Below are positions 45,250-58,159 of a stretch of DNA of 64,000 nucleotides, one piece after another (position 1 is the stretch's first letter; each line of letters begins with the position of its first letter). Both the position numbers and the translations under genes were made by a program. The stretch comes from Amaurobius ferox (Eukaryota; Arthropoda; Arachnida; Araneae; Amaurobiidae). The stretch is taken from assembly GCA_951213105.1 (NCBI GenBank), contig OX578140.1:117845653-117909652 (forward strand). Direction: 5' to 3'. The notes under the pieces are model-generated. The model was not told the DNA's origin. It saw only the letters and a list, made by a program, of their open reading frames with translations, and searched no databases.

Positions 45250-45271
45250 ATGTCTGATGTTGATACTTTTG
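45250..45271 (+). CDS. GTF2H3: GTF2H3 (TFIIH p34/Tfb4) coding exon 1
   Basis: It encodes MSDVDTF plus the first base of the next codon, ending at donor G|GTATAT (phase 1). I chose it because it supplies a start and the right phase for the exon at 48038, giving an acidic start (MSDVDTFEDDEG) like the N-terminus of animal GTF2H3 proteins. The exon is only 22 nt of coding sequence and lies 2.8 kb from the next, so RNA evidence would be needed for certainty. Confidence 0.75.
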
Positions 45272-45830
45272 GTATATAAAAATTTGTCTATTTTTGTGTA
45301 TATTTTGGAGGCGTACGGATGGTTGATTTCTTCCTAAACAAATGAATAAAACTTCTACATGTTTAATTTAAAATCCTACAAAACGATTATTTAAATTATG
45401 ATTAGTTATAATGATTATTTAGAGAAATATATTATCTGTTGAATAATTGTGTTGGTCACTCTAAATCACTACTCAAAATAAATCATGCAACTTTTTAGTG
45501 TTTGTTTAGTATTATTTCATCATCTTATTTGTAAGACAGGATGTGAGCAGGTGATATTCAAGACCAATAAGATATTTTCGGGATTCGTGCGCATCGGGAA
45601 TTTGAAATTAATGCCAGGGAAATTGCAGAGAAAATAAATTTTTGTTCAGAATTTTGGAAATATCGGGGAATTTTTAACTTGCTGACCTTCTTACGGAGAT
45701 GCCGGTTACTACGGATTCTCCGTAGTTTCTACTGAAAACTTACCCATACTGCGAATTATGGAATTTGCATAATTTCCTATGGAAAATTGTCTTCTGTAAA
45801 GACCAATGTAAATTTATGGCCACATGTATG

Positions 45831-46085
45831 GTAATTTGAACCAAATCAGCATTGCAACTGGAATTTACGGTCTCATGGGCATGCCAATCAAATTAACGTT
45901 GCAGTGGGAATTTGTGGCCGCATGCAAGTTAATGCCAATCAAATTAACGTAACAACGGGAACTTTTGGCCGCATGCACGGTAATGCCAATCAAATTAACA
46001 TGACAACGGGGACTTTTGGCCACATACACAGTAATGCCAATCAAATTAACGTGAGAACGGGGATTTACTGCTGCATGGAATGTAA
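45831..46085 (+). repeat. 51 bp minisatellite, in-frame 17-residue repeat
   Basis: Unit starts at 45881, 45932, 45983 and 46034 are exactly 51 bp apart; an earlier diverged unit at 45831 is 50 bp away. The frame from 45904 to 46110 stays open and translates to repeats of the type NANQINVTTGTFGRMHG. Because 51 is a multiple of three, the open frame may be incidental. It lies within intron 1. Confidence 0.9.
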
Positions 46086-46629
46086 AAAAAAAAGAGTGGC
46101 ATTACTATAATGATTGAAGCTGTTAAATTTCGTGATCATTGAGTCATAAATAAACCCTTTTATTCGTGATTATGCAAAGTTTTGTCTCAAGTTACCATAG
46201 AAAATATAAAATTTCACTCGAAAAAGTTTTTACTCGAATTTCAAAAAATTCAGTCTAGTTCTAGATTTTTCGATAACAAAGCTGGATGTAAAGTTTTGTG
46301 AAAATCCATCAGTATTTATGGCAGCTATCATGTACACTAGCAATTAACAGCAAATGGACATTACTCTAAAATTGTCAAAATGTGTTCAGCAGGTCCTAAA
46401 ACTTGTATTGACATCAAAATATCAAATCAGAAATTATTCAAGAAAACAATACTTTCTCTATTCTATAGTATGAGAAAGTAAAAATATGGAGACATTTAAC
46501 CAGCAAATTGAGGTGGGCATCTGGAGGGGGGATCAACACAAAAAATACCTATTGATAATCATGTGCAAGCAGTCGACCATGCAATTAAAGGTCTTGAACA
46601 AAGAAACTTCGTTACCAAACAGGAAGTAA

Positions 46630-47112
46630 TGCCATCTACCTACAGGATAAAAAGAAAACTGCTTTCCCACAAACCAAAGTTAATGAAACAATAAACATTA
46701 GTTCAAATTTTTAAACAAAATGATAAAATGTAAATTTTGTTTTTCTTTTAATTCTTGTACAGTACAACCTCAAAAATCCAGACTTTGCCAATTCCGGATT
46801 TTCGATTTTTCCGTATTATAGAGTTTGAATAAAATTCAAACCTAATATTAACTAAATACACTATAAAATACTATTTTTACTAAAAATAATGACAAAAGTT
46901 AAGTTAATCAGTTAAAACATATTATTTAATACAGAAAATGGGGCAAAAGAAATTTCAAAGAAAAAATATACACATTAATAATCTAGAATGTATGAACAAA
47001 ACGAAATGATAAAATTGCATTTTATCATTTCGTTTAAATATTTGAATTAACGTTTGTTGTTTCATTAATTTTGGGTTATGGGAAAGCAGTTTTTTTTATC
47101 CTGTAGATGGAC
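46630..47112. mobile_element. Foldback MITE with ~110 bp arms and nested pogo-like end
   Basis: The left arm (GCCATCTACC, ACTGCTTTCCCA, TTAATGAAACAA, about 46630-46730) pairs with the right arm (TTGTTTCATTAA, GGGAAAGCAGT, TAGATGGAC, about 47050-47112). In the centre, CAGTACAACCTCAAAAATCC at 46761 and TTCCGGATTTTCGATTTTTCC at 46792 look like a pogo/Tigger end. A separate perfect hairpin with 17 bp arms lies at 46999-47035. Confidence 0.7.
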
Positions 47113-48037
47113 ATTTCTGCTCGGTTATAAAGCTTCTTTATTCAAGTACTTTAGTTGCATGATCGATTGTTTGCACAAGATTATCAATGGGTATTTTTTC
47201 TTCTCCACATTTATCGTCGCTACTTTGCTCTTTTGTTATTTAATATCATATCATGAATCAATTATTTACGATTGGCATCTCATCATCACAGTGCAGAACG
47301 TCCATTATATCGGCTTTGTTGAGATTTAATGAAGAACCGGAAGAATTTAATGTAGCGCCAAAATTTAATAAAATTTAATTAGCACTTTTGCTGATATATT
47401 TAAAGGTGTAAATATGTTTAAACCGTCTTCGCTATTAACGAAACGAAAAACAAAAAATATGAACTCGAAACATTTATTTATTTTCTAGCATCTATATAAT
47501 GTTATGTTTAAAAATGCTGATGACTCTGAAAAAAGGAAAAACTTTATTAGTAATAGTCAAATATGTAAAAAATATCGCAGTAGATAAAATAAATATTTTT
47601 TCTAAAAAAGAAAAATATCTCTCCTCTCAATGATTTTTCTGATGATGCATATTCAGCAAATTTTTCATTTTGAGTTGCTTTGCTGAATCTCAATACAGTT
47701 GCCTTTGTTTCAGGACCCATAATGTTAACCAAAACATTTTTTTGATGGCTCTGTCTAGATTTGAGGAAAATTGTTAATACTTTTGTGTATTGAAAGCCAT
47801 TGTATTAGTGTATAGAGCTGTAAGTATTGGATGCAAGTATATTGATATGTCTATCACACACATATGTGTGTATGTTTCTGTGTATGCACAATCAGCATAA
47901 ATATAGTATTAAACTTTATAAAGATCAAAAAATAATCTGAGTTTTGTGTTGCTTTGGAAATGAATACTGAACCTGCTCTCTTTATTATCTAAGAAGTTAT
48001 TTATTTTATATTTTTTCAATTTATATTGTGTTTTCAG

Positions 48038-48111
48038 AAGATGATGAAGGAAGTTTTGTTGCTGTAGTTCTTGATCTCAATCCCTCTCCCCAATTAATAA
48101 AAGATGGAGAT
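48038..48111 (+). CDS. GTF2H3: GTF2H3 coding exon 2
   Basis: Acceptor TTTTCAG and donor GAT|GTAAGT are both strong. Two bases complete Glu from exon 1. It then reads DDEGSFVAVVLDLNPSP and ends QLIKDGD at a codon boundary (phase 0). The hydrophobic strand followed by DxNP is the opening strand of the von Willebrand A-like fold of TFIIH p34, equivalent to LLVIVVDANP in vertebrates. Confidence 0.85.
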
Positions 48112-49689
48112 GTAAGTATTGAATCTTGAAATTCTTACTCTAATGTTATTTCTACAATATTATCTCTTACTAGGAGACTGCCTCCTGCTCGCTCCTCTCG
48201 TGCAACCCCCTTTGGGGGCTTCGCCTCCTACTCATTGCTCTCGCAGAGCTCGCTTCATATCTATCTTTCCTAAAAATTTTATTTTAAAAAATCTCATTTC
48301 TATCCCTGCCTATTTTCCGCAGGATGGAAAAGCAGAGATTTTTCTTAGCCCAGGGAATCCCAAAACTGAATTCCTTGTTCATGAGCTCGCTTTGCGAGCT
48401 ATTTCATGCCAAACTAAAGTTTAAATAGATAAACGGTTTATTTCATGGTGTTACCCTATTATTTTTTTAAATGTACCAAATTTCATAGTTTTGTATGCTA
48501 TAGTTTTTACGGTACAAGACAGAGAAATCGCTAGACGTGCCGATAAAAAAAAAAGTTCATCTCAGAAGTGCATAAAAAGTAAATTATCTCAGAAACTACA
48601 CCAAAATTTAAAAAACGGGCTCCATCCTGCAAAAATTCACCCATGTGGGTACCTGCCTGTAAAAATTCGTGGTCTTGCTATTGTTAGTCTATCCAGGATG
48701 CGAACTCGCAGCTCAAATATTTTGTCTTTGATATTAAATATTTCTTAAACTACAATATATATCAAAAAACGATTTATTTCAAAGTATTCCTCAAAGCTTT
48801 TTTTACAAGTGTACCAAATTTCATATTTTTATATGCAATAGTTTTTGCAGTAAAGAATCTCGAAAAACGAGAAATTTGTCAAACGGCGGCATCAGCTACT
48901 TTTTTTTAATATAGAGAGAAACCAAATTTCAGTTCTAAACTTATAAGGGGAAATGTGTATATAAATCATATTTGTTTCTGGAGATTTATATATTTAATCT
49001 TGAAATTTTTTTATATTCTAATGGTATTTCTACAGCATTTCCTGTTAAAACAAATGTTAGTTTTTAATTTATAGGGAGGTGGATCTGTGTAAATCATATA
49101 TGTATATTTATTCCTATTACAAAATCAGTTATATAATAACATGCAAATGGCAATATCTTAATTTCACAGTTTCAGTAAAATTCTAGTTCATTATATGATT
49201 AATTCATGAAGTGCTACATAGAGCATGCACATACACAACTGTCCAAATAGTGACAATACCAAAGCTTCATCCTAAGTACTTGGCAGAACCAAAACAAATA
49301 ATATTAGCCAAGAGAAGGATATATTATCTGTTACTAATACCTGTTTCTGGAATGGAAACACTATTCTTAACCACCTCCATCATTACAAGCCTCCAAACTT
49401 AGTATTGATTTTATCTGCTGAAAGTCCTACTAGTTTTACATTTATAATAATAAAGGAGGATGCCTGTTTGTTTGTTCATATGTGTCATCTATAGTGCAAA
49501 ATCTAAGCAATGCATGGCAATAATATTTGGACACAAGTACATCAGGACTTGGAAAGGTGCACCTCAGTTTTATTTTTTAAAAATTGAATTTGTTTTTTAT
49601 TAACACTTTACAACATAGTTGAAAAGTGTTTATGACTTTGTTCATTCTGTCTGACCATTCTCACCATAACTGCCATAAAAATGACTTTT

Positions 49690-50660
49690 CAAAATGAAAT
49701 TTTAGTATGTTGTTCAGACAGTCTGTAGGACATATGGGAATATAAGTGAATTATCACCCAATTAGTTTTGGATTGAACCCGGGTTGAAAAAATGAAATAC
49801 ATTGAACCCTATGGGACCTAATTTTTTAAACATGTTTTAAGCGAATTTAAAATTCACGAATTGCTTCGAAAGTTTTAGGAAATATTTAAATTATCCTATA
49901 AAAGATATGAAAAAAATTTCACCAAATTATATTCGGTAGTTTTTTAAATAAAAATTAAAATAATAATTACAACCATATTATATAAAGAGATCACGTGACC
50001 CACTTCAAAATAAAATATGACATACATCTTGTGTCAAAATCATGATTTTTAAAGTTCTTTTTAATATATATTTAGTGTTGCATCCATCCCAAAACTGCTT
50101 TATTTTTACTTAATTTCTGTGCATCAATATTCTGAAACAACACAATTACAATATATTTCAGTTTAAATGATGATCGAAATTTGATCATTTCTATAATGAA
50201 GTCTAATTTTCACTTATGGAGAATGTAAACACATCAAGCTGTAATCGGTCATCCATTTTGTTACTCTTAAGTCCTCTGGATGAGTCGGTCGGCTTGGGGT
50301 TTCCACATCAAGCTGTAATATGAGTTGTATAAGAATTGCTGAATTTCTTTAACACAAAATTTTTTAGCTCTGGAGCCTGAAATATAGCTGATATGAATGA
50401 AACATTCATTGATTTTATAGAAGCAGACGATTTTATAGCAGACTTTTTTGATGAAGTTTTAAGCATGGAGTTAAATTACTTTTACCTCCATGGTTTTAAG
50501 TTTTTAAGTAAAATAAATTATTGTAGTATTGTGATGAATAAAGGGAATGAAATAAAAGTGTGTAAATGAAATATTTACTGCTTTTACATAGAGAGCCAGG
50601 CGATTTATATTTCAATGACGTCATTTGAATAAAGTTCATTTTTTTCGATGAAGTTTTAAG
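49690..50660. repeat. Dispersed repeat, copy in intron 2
   Basis: It matches about 60650-61400 in intron 4 in order: GTTCAGACAGTCTGTAGG versus GTTCAGATGGTTTGTGG, GAACCCGGGTTGAAAAAATG, GAGATCACGT, TAGTGTTGCATCCATC, GTTGTATAAGAATTGCTGAA and AGGCGATTTATATTTCAATGACGTC. No coding content; class not recognised. Confidence 0.75.
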
Positions 50661-52079
50661 TTTTCAAATATAATAAATTATTGTAGTGTTGTGATAATTT
50701 AAAAAATATTACCTCTGAATGTATCGCACTTTAGAGATGTTTAAATCAAATTGCATTGCAGTTGGAAAGTGTTTCATAATCAGTGATTTATGCATGATTG
50801 ATCTTTCTTGTTTAGTATATGTTTTAGTACAATTTTCACACAAATCACTTCATTTGTTGAAGAGATGTGATTGGATATTCTCACATAGTTTCTTTTTTAA
50901 TATCATCAGCAGAGCTTTTTTTTTTTTTTTTTTTATAAGCAGGCATATTATTAAAGCATTCTTTACTTTTTCGAGAATTCTATGTGAGTTCTGTTGTGAT
51001 TTTAAACAAAGGTTTGAATCTTAAATATCGAGCAATTCCAGGTACATTTCTATATAATGCAAACCACACATTTTCTAAGACATGTATCTAACATTGTGCA
51101 GGATTTAAGATTAGCAGTCATGGCATAGCTATGTGTGCACCCATACAACAGTTTTTTTATTTTATTTTTATTTAAAGCAAGCATATTGTTAAAATGTTCT
51201 CTGATTTTCGGGAATTGGCTGTGAGTTCTGGTGTAGTTTTATCAGAAGTTTGCATCTTAAATCCTGGGTAACACCAGGTACATTTTGTAGGCTATTATAA
51301 TAAGAGAGGATGTCTGTGTCATATGTGTAGCGCAAAGTCTAAGCATCAAACAGCCATGAAATTTGGTACACAAGTACTTCAGGATTCGGGACGATGCACC
51401 TTGGCAAGATGTTCTTTTAATTTAAATTAATTTATTAGTTGTTTTATGTTTTAGCATGATTTTAAGCAATTTTCAAATAAATTGGTCCCCTAGCGACTGA
51501 AAATATTTTCACAGAGTTTCCAACTTAACACCATTAGAAAAATCAAAGAATTCTCTTTCAAACCGAATCTGTACTATCAATAGGTGAATTTTGGGGAATT
51601 TAAAAAATATATATACATTTGGTGTTTTAAAGACATACTTGATTTTAAAATTAAGATATAAAAAATTGACTGAGAATCCGATCTTCATAATTTATCAGCA
51701 TATTTATATTCCTTTGAATATTACACACTGTTCCAATCAATAAATAATGTTTCTATTGTATTCTGTTTATTAATTATGCTGTTTTATGTAAAACCTCATA
51801 AATTTTCAAAGGAATTCTAGCAGTGTATGGGACAAGTGATAAAATGTGTTTTCCTTTGTCTCTGGGACAAGACCGAAAATTCTTTTCTTGAAGCATGGAT
51901 CTGGACTACTCTAGGAAATGCAGGTATTCGATGCAACCTCATTTACCAAAACTACCATCAACTGCTTGGTGATTTCTTTGGATTGAAAGCTAGTTCAGAG
52001 TTTGCAAGGATTTTCATTTGGAAAATGTACTGTTGATTTTGAGCATCCCTAATTTGAATGTGTCCCATGCACTTACTTA

Positions 52080-52345
52080 GGGTGTATGGAAGGAGCTTGT
52101 ATAGGGTGTATCAAAAAAGTATATTTAAAAATATATTACATCCACACAGAAGGCAAAAGAATATTTGGGGCATATCAAAGGAGTTTATTTAGGGCTTATC
52201 AAAGGAGCTTATTTAGGGTGTATTGAAAGTCCTTATTTAGAATTTATCAAGATTTATTTAGGGTGCATCAAAAGAGTTTATTTACGATGTATTAAAAGAT
52301 CAATGTATTAGTGTATCAAGGGAATTATTTAGGGTGTATCAAAAG
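52080..52345. repeat. Minisatellite, ~25 bp unit
   Basis: Degenerate copies of TTTAGGGTGTATCAAAAGAG are strung along about 265 bp, with units of about 24-27 bp. TTAGGG appears in most units; this hexamer is probably coincidental. The array ends about 190 bp from the rpoC fragment. Confidence 0.85.
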
Positions 52346-52538
52346 AACTTGTCACCCACACAGAGGGCAAAAGATGTGAATTTAGTGTGTAATATGCAGT
52401 CATCTTAGGGTGTAGCATTGTGCACTTGGATGTGTCTTGCACTTGGACCAAGGCATGTTATGTACCTGAGCAGCAGTCTAAGGTATTAGGTGCTTTTTTA
52501 GAGTGCAGCATGTGCTCACATGTGTTTTCCAAGATGAT

Positions 52539-52847
<309 letters not shown>

Positions 52848-53350
52848 TTAATTAATCCCTTTTTAAAATCCCAGGCAATTGCGGGTATAGTTTTCTAGTC
52901 TAATCTATAACTGTCAATTAATTTGTGACAGTTATCACAACAATACTTACATGCTGATAAACTATTTATCATGTAGGATACTGTGTTAATTTCTTATACA
53001 TCACTTGAAATCTAGCATAGTGAATGGTTAATAAAGTACATATATTCCAGATAGTGATATAAATTTTATGCAATTTTCATTTTATACAATGAAATAACAT
53101 ATAAAAGCCTTAAATGCTTACAATTTTAGTATGTTACTAAACACCACAATTCTTTATTATGTTTATATTTTTATAAAGCAGGGGCAAAAATACACACGAA
53201 CAGAATTATTGTTTTGGAGACTCACTGTTTGACTTGTTTTTGTATATAATTGATAAAATAAAATCTTAATATAGTTTCTATTTTGAAAAACTCAAATGTA
53301 TATTTGCATTTCTTTTCTACTTTTAACCAACAACTTTGAATTTTTTATAG

Positions 53351-53457
53351 TGTATCATGCCAAGATGCTTAGATGCTGTCGTAACTTTTTGCAACTCTCA
53401 TATGATGCTTAGTCCATTGAATAAAATTGCTATCATTGGCTGTCATACTAGAGAAAG
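53351..53457 (+). CDS. GTF2H3: GTF2H3 coding exon 3
   Basis: Acceptor TTTTATAG, donor AAAG|GTATAA. It begins at a codon boundary and reads CIMPRCLDAVVTFCNSHMML, then SPLNKIAIIGCHTRE, ending with two bases of the next codon (phase 2). This corresponds to KCIDAV..LGNSHLF....NKLAVIASH in vertebrate p34, the helix and second strand of the vWA-like domain. Confidence 0.92.
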
Positions 53458-54119
53458 GTATAATTTTCTGCAAAAGTATCTACATATTAAAATAAAGACT
53501 TTTCTATTTTATACATGCATTTTCAAACTGAATAATGCCATTTATTCTTTTAATTTACCTATAATACATAGTATCAAAGAAATTTTGATGGGTACATTTT
53601 TTTTTCATTTTTTTTGCACATTTCCTAAAATTTGAGGAGTGATTTTTGAAAGTAGGAAGTATTAAAAAAATGAGTAAATAAGAGGTAATATTATAAATTA
53701 TTTTTCAATATTTTTTAAAGCCACAATACTTATTTTCAAGTATATTAACGATAAATTGAGTCTGTCTCTGGGTATAAAATAACCACTATTGTATCGCAAT
53801 TTGAGATATGAAATTTGTAAATTGTGATAAGATTTCAAATTTGTATCGGAAAAGTGAAATACATAATTTAAAAAAAATTGCTGGCTGTAAACCTGTTTTA
53901 TTGCACGTCATTCACATGTTGGCACAAATGAATGCTTCCTGTAAGCGGCAGATATTAAAATTCACTGGAAACAATGACCAAACTTATCTTTGTATAGACT
54001 ACTTGATAAGATACCGCTTTACTGCTTTAGCAATCCCTGTCCCCTGTACATTCTGATATGTGATGTAGCAGCATTTTTCTCCCCTTTCATCCCTCTTCTT
54101 CCCACCTGCCAATAGCTGG

Positions 54120-55906
54120 AGAAACCCTTAAAAGAAAAGAACTCCACAGAATTTGTAAATTTCAGCAGTCTAATAAATATTCTGAAGCAGGCTTCGGGAA
54201 ATCGGCAAAATCTAGCCCGTCCGCGAGGACGGCTAGTGAAATTTTTTACTCGTCCTCGAAAATTTTTACCCTTCCTAAGAATCTTTTTTTCATTTTATAT
54301 GCTTATTAAATACATCGCACAACAATAATAAATTAAAACCAACTACCTCACGATGAAGTGCGATGACTGCATATTCATACACCACCCCCACAGCTCTTAA
54401 CCACCGCAATTAAACTCGCCGACAAGGAGTCTCCGATAAAGGACCGGACCGGCGGAATTCCAATCTATGGGTGGGGGCAGAGGGGTAAGATATGTAAGAA
54501 ATCTCTCCTTTTTCCAATGTTTTGTAACTTGAAGGCGTGGTAAATAAATAATCATATAAACCCTCTTGTCTCTAAACAGTTTAAACTTCATTGCACTCTT
54601 AATTTCTAGGGAATGTAGTTAATCAAGATTAAAATCTTCAGACTGAATAGATGTTTCATACCTTAACTTCAGTTGTCAAACAACTGGAACAAATGCCATG
54701 AATGAATTCCGTTTTAGTTTCAAAGTTGAAACCAAAGTGGGGAAGAAAATAAAACACTTCTGGCTGAAACTAGAAGAATCCATTCCAAAAATTCAAACTT
54801 GTTACTTACTCCCGTCTATTACAGCAAATGGAAATTTTATAGTTTGGGTTTTAAAGAGTTAAAAAGGGATTTGGGCTTAGGTCCGGGCTGGGCTTGAGTT
54901 TTCTATTGTTTCAGGCCGGGTTGAGTCTTTTTTTTTTTTTCTTTAAACAAATCCGTTATGACAGGGCCGAACATATTTATTTTGAAAATTGTTAAAATGG
55001 ATTTAAATTGAATACATGAACTTATCGCTTTTATTTCAGCTATGTAAAGATAAATGTTTTAAGAAAACAAACTAAATTCTCCGTACAAAATTTTGACAAA
55101 TTTGTTTTTAACATATTTGAATACAAATCTTTTCGGGTCTGCTGAGATGCAGTTATCTTCAGGCTGAGTTCATTCTACATTTATAAATTTCTTCGGCCGT
55201 GTTCCGGGTTTAAGCATTGGTATTGTCGGTCTTGTTAAAATACGAAATTTCGGCACATGTAGACTTCGAAAAGGAGAACAGAACATGTCACTTCGATCGT
55301 GAACGCTCTATCACATTTTCGTTCGGTCATCGGATGCACTGGGTGGAGGAAGAGGGGAGAGAAAATAACTAGCGCCTGTCATTACAATGCAAATCTGATT
55401 GTTTGCCTAGGAAAAAGGCATTGATAATGCACACTAGCTAAGTTTATGGGGGGGAGGATTTGCAGGTGACGACATTTCAATTTTCATTCATGGCACAGGA
55501 AATAGCGGCTTTCGCCATAATTTTACGATGACAACAATTTGTTATGTATTTATTTTTATTTTTTTTACGGAATCTAATCTCAAGGCCGTCCGAGAGGACG
55601 GCAACTTCCGAAAATTGGTCGTCCTCACTGAATTTTAACCCGGCGAGAACGGGCGATTTCCGGAAGTCTGTTCTGAAGTTACCGCCAGTATCAAATGCAA
55701 AATTGAAAGAGCTTTTCAGCCATGAAAAAATTAAAACTGATTTTAGAAATGGAATGAGTTTTCTTGCATTAAATCATTTTTTGAGAATATCTTTAGAAGG
55801 TCCTAAACTTTCAAACTTCTTACCAAACAGAGCAGCTAATATATTCTTTGAAAAGAAACTGTGCCATATAAATGTGAAGCCTTGTGGTAAAAGAAAACTT
55901 TCTTAA
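54120..55906 (+). pseudogene. Transposase C-terminal relic (hAT-like), split by the MITE
   Basis: The left piece ends NFSSLINILK at the target site. The right piece continues LPPVSNAKLKELFSHEKIKT, then MSFLALNHFLRISLEGPKLS and FFEKKLCHINVKP to a stop at 55906. The RISLEGPKL...FFEKK pattern resembles the C-terminal tail of hAT-derived zinc-finger proteins; this identification is tentative. No upstream catalytic part is visible. Confidence 0.45.
54188..55670. mobile_element. hAT-type MITE, 1.48 kb, perfect 8 bp target duplication
   Basis: The termini CAGGCTTCGGGAAATCG and CGATTTCCGGAAGTCTG are inverted with few mismatches. Flanking octamers TTCTGAAG at 54180-54187 and 55671-55678 are identical. 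Internal GC-rich inverted blocks (GTCCGCGAGGACGGC, GTCCGAGAGGACGGC) flank each end. There is no transposase. Removing the element joins an open frame across the site. Confidence 0.88.
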
Positions 55907-57231
55907 GAAAACTTTCTTATAGTGACAGTGAGAAGGAGTAGCCCAGGGTTCCCACTAAGTCAGGAAAACAGGGGGAGAATTTCTCTCCTTCCAGAAAATT
56001 TTGGGAGAGATTTTCTGTCATAAGGAGAGAAACTTAATTTTTTTTTTTTTTTACCATGCTAATTTAGAAAGTAATAAAAAAGAAAGCATTAACTATAACT
56101 CATATTCTTCGACATTTAAATTTTTTAATTCTTAAAACTAACATTCTTTTAGCATTCTTACTAACATTCTTTTTAAAAATTAATTAGGAGTCGTTTAAGT
56201 ATTAAGTAAGCTCATTTTTGGTAATTTTATACCTCCCCCCCCCCACACACTTCTTAGAAAAAATACTCAAATTCCTGACTTCCCCCATGCTTACGTTATG
56301 ATTTTATTTGCTGACATAAAAACGCCTACATGGGTAATTTTATGTAAAATGACTCACATGCGAATTTACGATTTTTTTGTCTGTAAACTGCAAAAGTCGA
56401 AGCTCCGGCTGTATTTACTTTGTATTTTGATTTTTAAAATCATTTTATGATCAATTTACATGCAGCAATAGTAATTAAAACCTTTAACGATACAGTTATC
56501 TTCTTTAGACATACAGCTTCCAGCTATCTGGTACATTGATCCATTGTTCAAAGCATGTGTTTCTGATTGTGACTATTTGGTTCTATAGCTCGAAAATGAT
56601 GATGATCAACATTAATTATCTGAAAAAGTTACAGACCTAATCAAAACTTTTTCATATAAGAATATCACTTTGCTTGCATCAGACAAGACATGATTTGCAC
56701 TTGTCTAAAAAAATTTCCAATATCCGTTTTCATTTCTTGTGAGTAAAATGAATATTTCAATCATTTGATCATTTTCTTCTTCGCAAATGTCTGCTCCAAT
56801 GGCTAGAATGAGCATGTTCCAGCAGTTGTCTTGATATACTGAAGTTGATATACTGACTCCTCTAAAATGTTGTTTTGGTATTACAAAAATCTATCATACA
56901 TATAATAGTTGTTAAGGCCTTTTTCAGCCTTTCTCCAACATTGTTATATAGATGTTTTTTTTTTCTTACTGACCAAAAAAATTTTCAGCATCATAAACAG
57001 ATTTGTCAGTAGCAATATCATCTTTAACTACTTCATATGCATCTTCATTTGAACAGTGTGTTAGCAAACTTAAGAAATCTATCAGATATCTAAAAAATAT
57101 CACAGTTATCAATTTTAATTTCAATATACTAAATATTAACTATGTCATTTCCATTTACAATATCTAAATCATTGTATGCATTAAGTTTTCAATACCTTTT
57201 ATTGAACTCTTTTTATTAATTTTCTTTGCAG

Positions 57232-57359
57232 TTGTTTTTTATATCCTGAACCAGAGACTACAAATGCTGATGATTTTAGACCATCTGATGGACAGTATGA
57301 ACTTTTTGCCAATATTAAAAATGCTGTTCATTCTAATGTAAAGAGACTTGTTTTAAATG
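57232..57359 (+). CDS. GTF2H3: GTF2H3 coding exon 4
   Basis: Acceptor TTCTTTGCAG, donor AATG|GTATAT. It completes Ser and reads CFLYPEPETTNADDF, then RPSDGQYELFANIKNAV and HSNVKRLVLN, leaving one base (phase 1). Vertebrate p34 has SRFLYPG, then GKYELL..AN at the same place, so this is the variable loop and following helix of the vWA-like domain. Confidence 0.9.
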
Positions 57360-57380
57360 GTATATCAAATTATTTTATTT

Positions 57381-57412
<32 letters not shown>

Positions 57413-57499
57413 CTTGAGACATCCACTTTTTCTTGAATAAGCATTACCTTGTATTTACATCCCCTTATAATTTAGCCTCTATGTTTTCTTTTATCATCT

Positions 57500-58079
57500 G
57501 CCTCTTTATTTTGTAGCTCTTACTGTTGAATATTACCTTTTATAGCCCTTTCGCATTACTGTTATTTATTTCTCACGATTGGCAGCAGCAGTTCTCAACT
57601 TTTTATTTTGAGATTGGCAACATTGATCTCTTTATTCAAGGCTCCAGTGGATCAAACATATGCAGTGTTTTTTCAGGTATTCTTGTTTCTTATAATTTTT
57701 CAATCTTTATGCATGTCGTCCAAGTTAACAGTGTTTATAGATATAATCTATCACTGATATCAGAAACATGCATTTTGTGTTCATTTTGATGAAATACTTG
57801 GGCTTGACAAAGAGTTTTATCGAAATCAACAATTCATTTATTTAGGCCTAGGGCTTGTCCACATGTAAAGCTTTAATGCTTGGATTTTATTTGATTTTCT
57901 TTTATCGATTCCTTTCCATTGATGTTAGTTGTTTCTCTTCAGCTTGATGACTAGAGGTTTGTCTTTTTTATTCCACATGGTTGATGATTCACTGTTTGAT
58001 AATTTTTATTAGACACTTTTTTAATGTTGGGGTTTTTTGAGTTGCTACTTCTCTCTATTCTATCATTGGATTTTCAAAC

Positions 58080-58159
<80 letters not shown>

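Larger units (their letters stand above)
45272..48037 (+). other. GTF2H3: GTF2H3 intron 1
   Basis: This 2.77 kb phase-1 intron runs from GTATAT to TTTTCAG. It contains a 51 bp minisatellite (45831-46085), a diverged segment near 46190-46490 related in style to the TIR element at 39.8 kb, and a foldback MITE (46630-47112). No other gene is seen. Confidence 0.7.
53458..57231 (+). other. GTF2H3: GTF2H3 intron 3
   Basis: This 3.8 kb phase-2 intron contains an unidentified ORF at 53808-54056, a nested hAT-type MITE (54188-55670) inside a transposase relic (54120-55906), T runs and a GGGAGAGA-rich stretch near 55970-56030. Confidence 0.75.

Noticed and set aside
48119..48424. ORF starting just after GTF2H3 exon 2 with a GC-rich patch
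   Set aside because: It starts inside the donor/intron sequence, has no recognisable motif, and splicing phase places the next exon at 53351.
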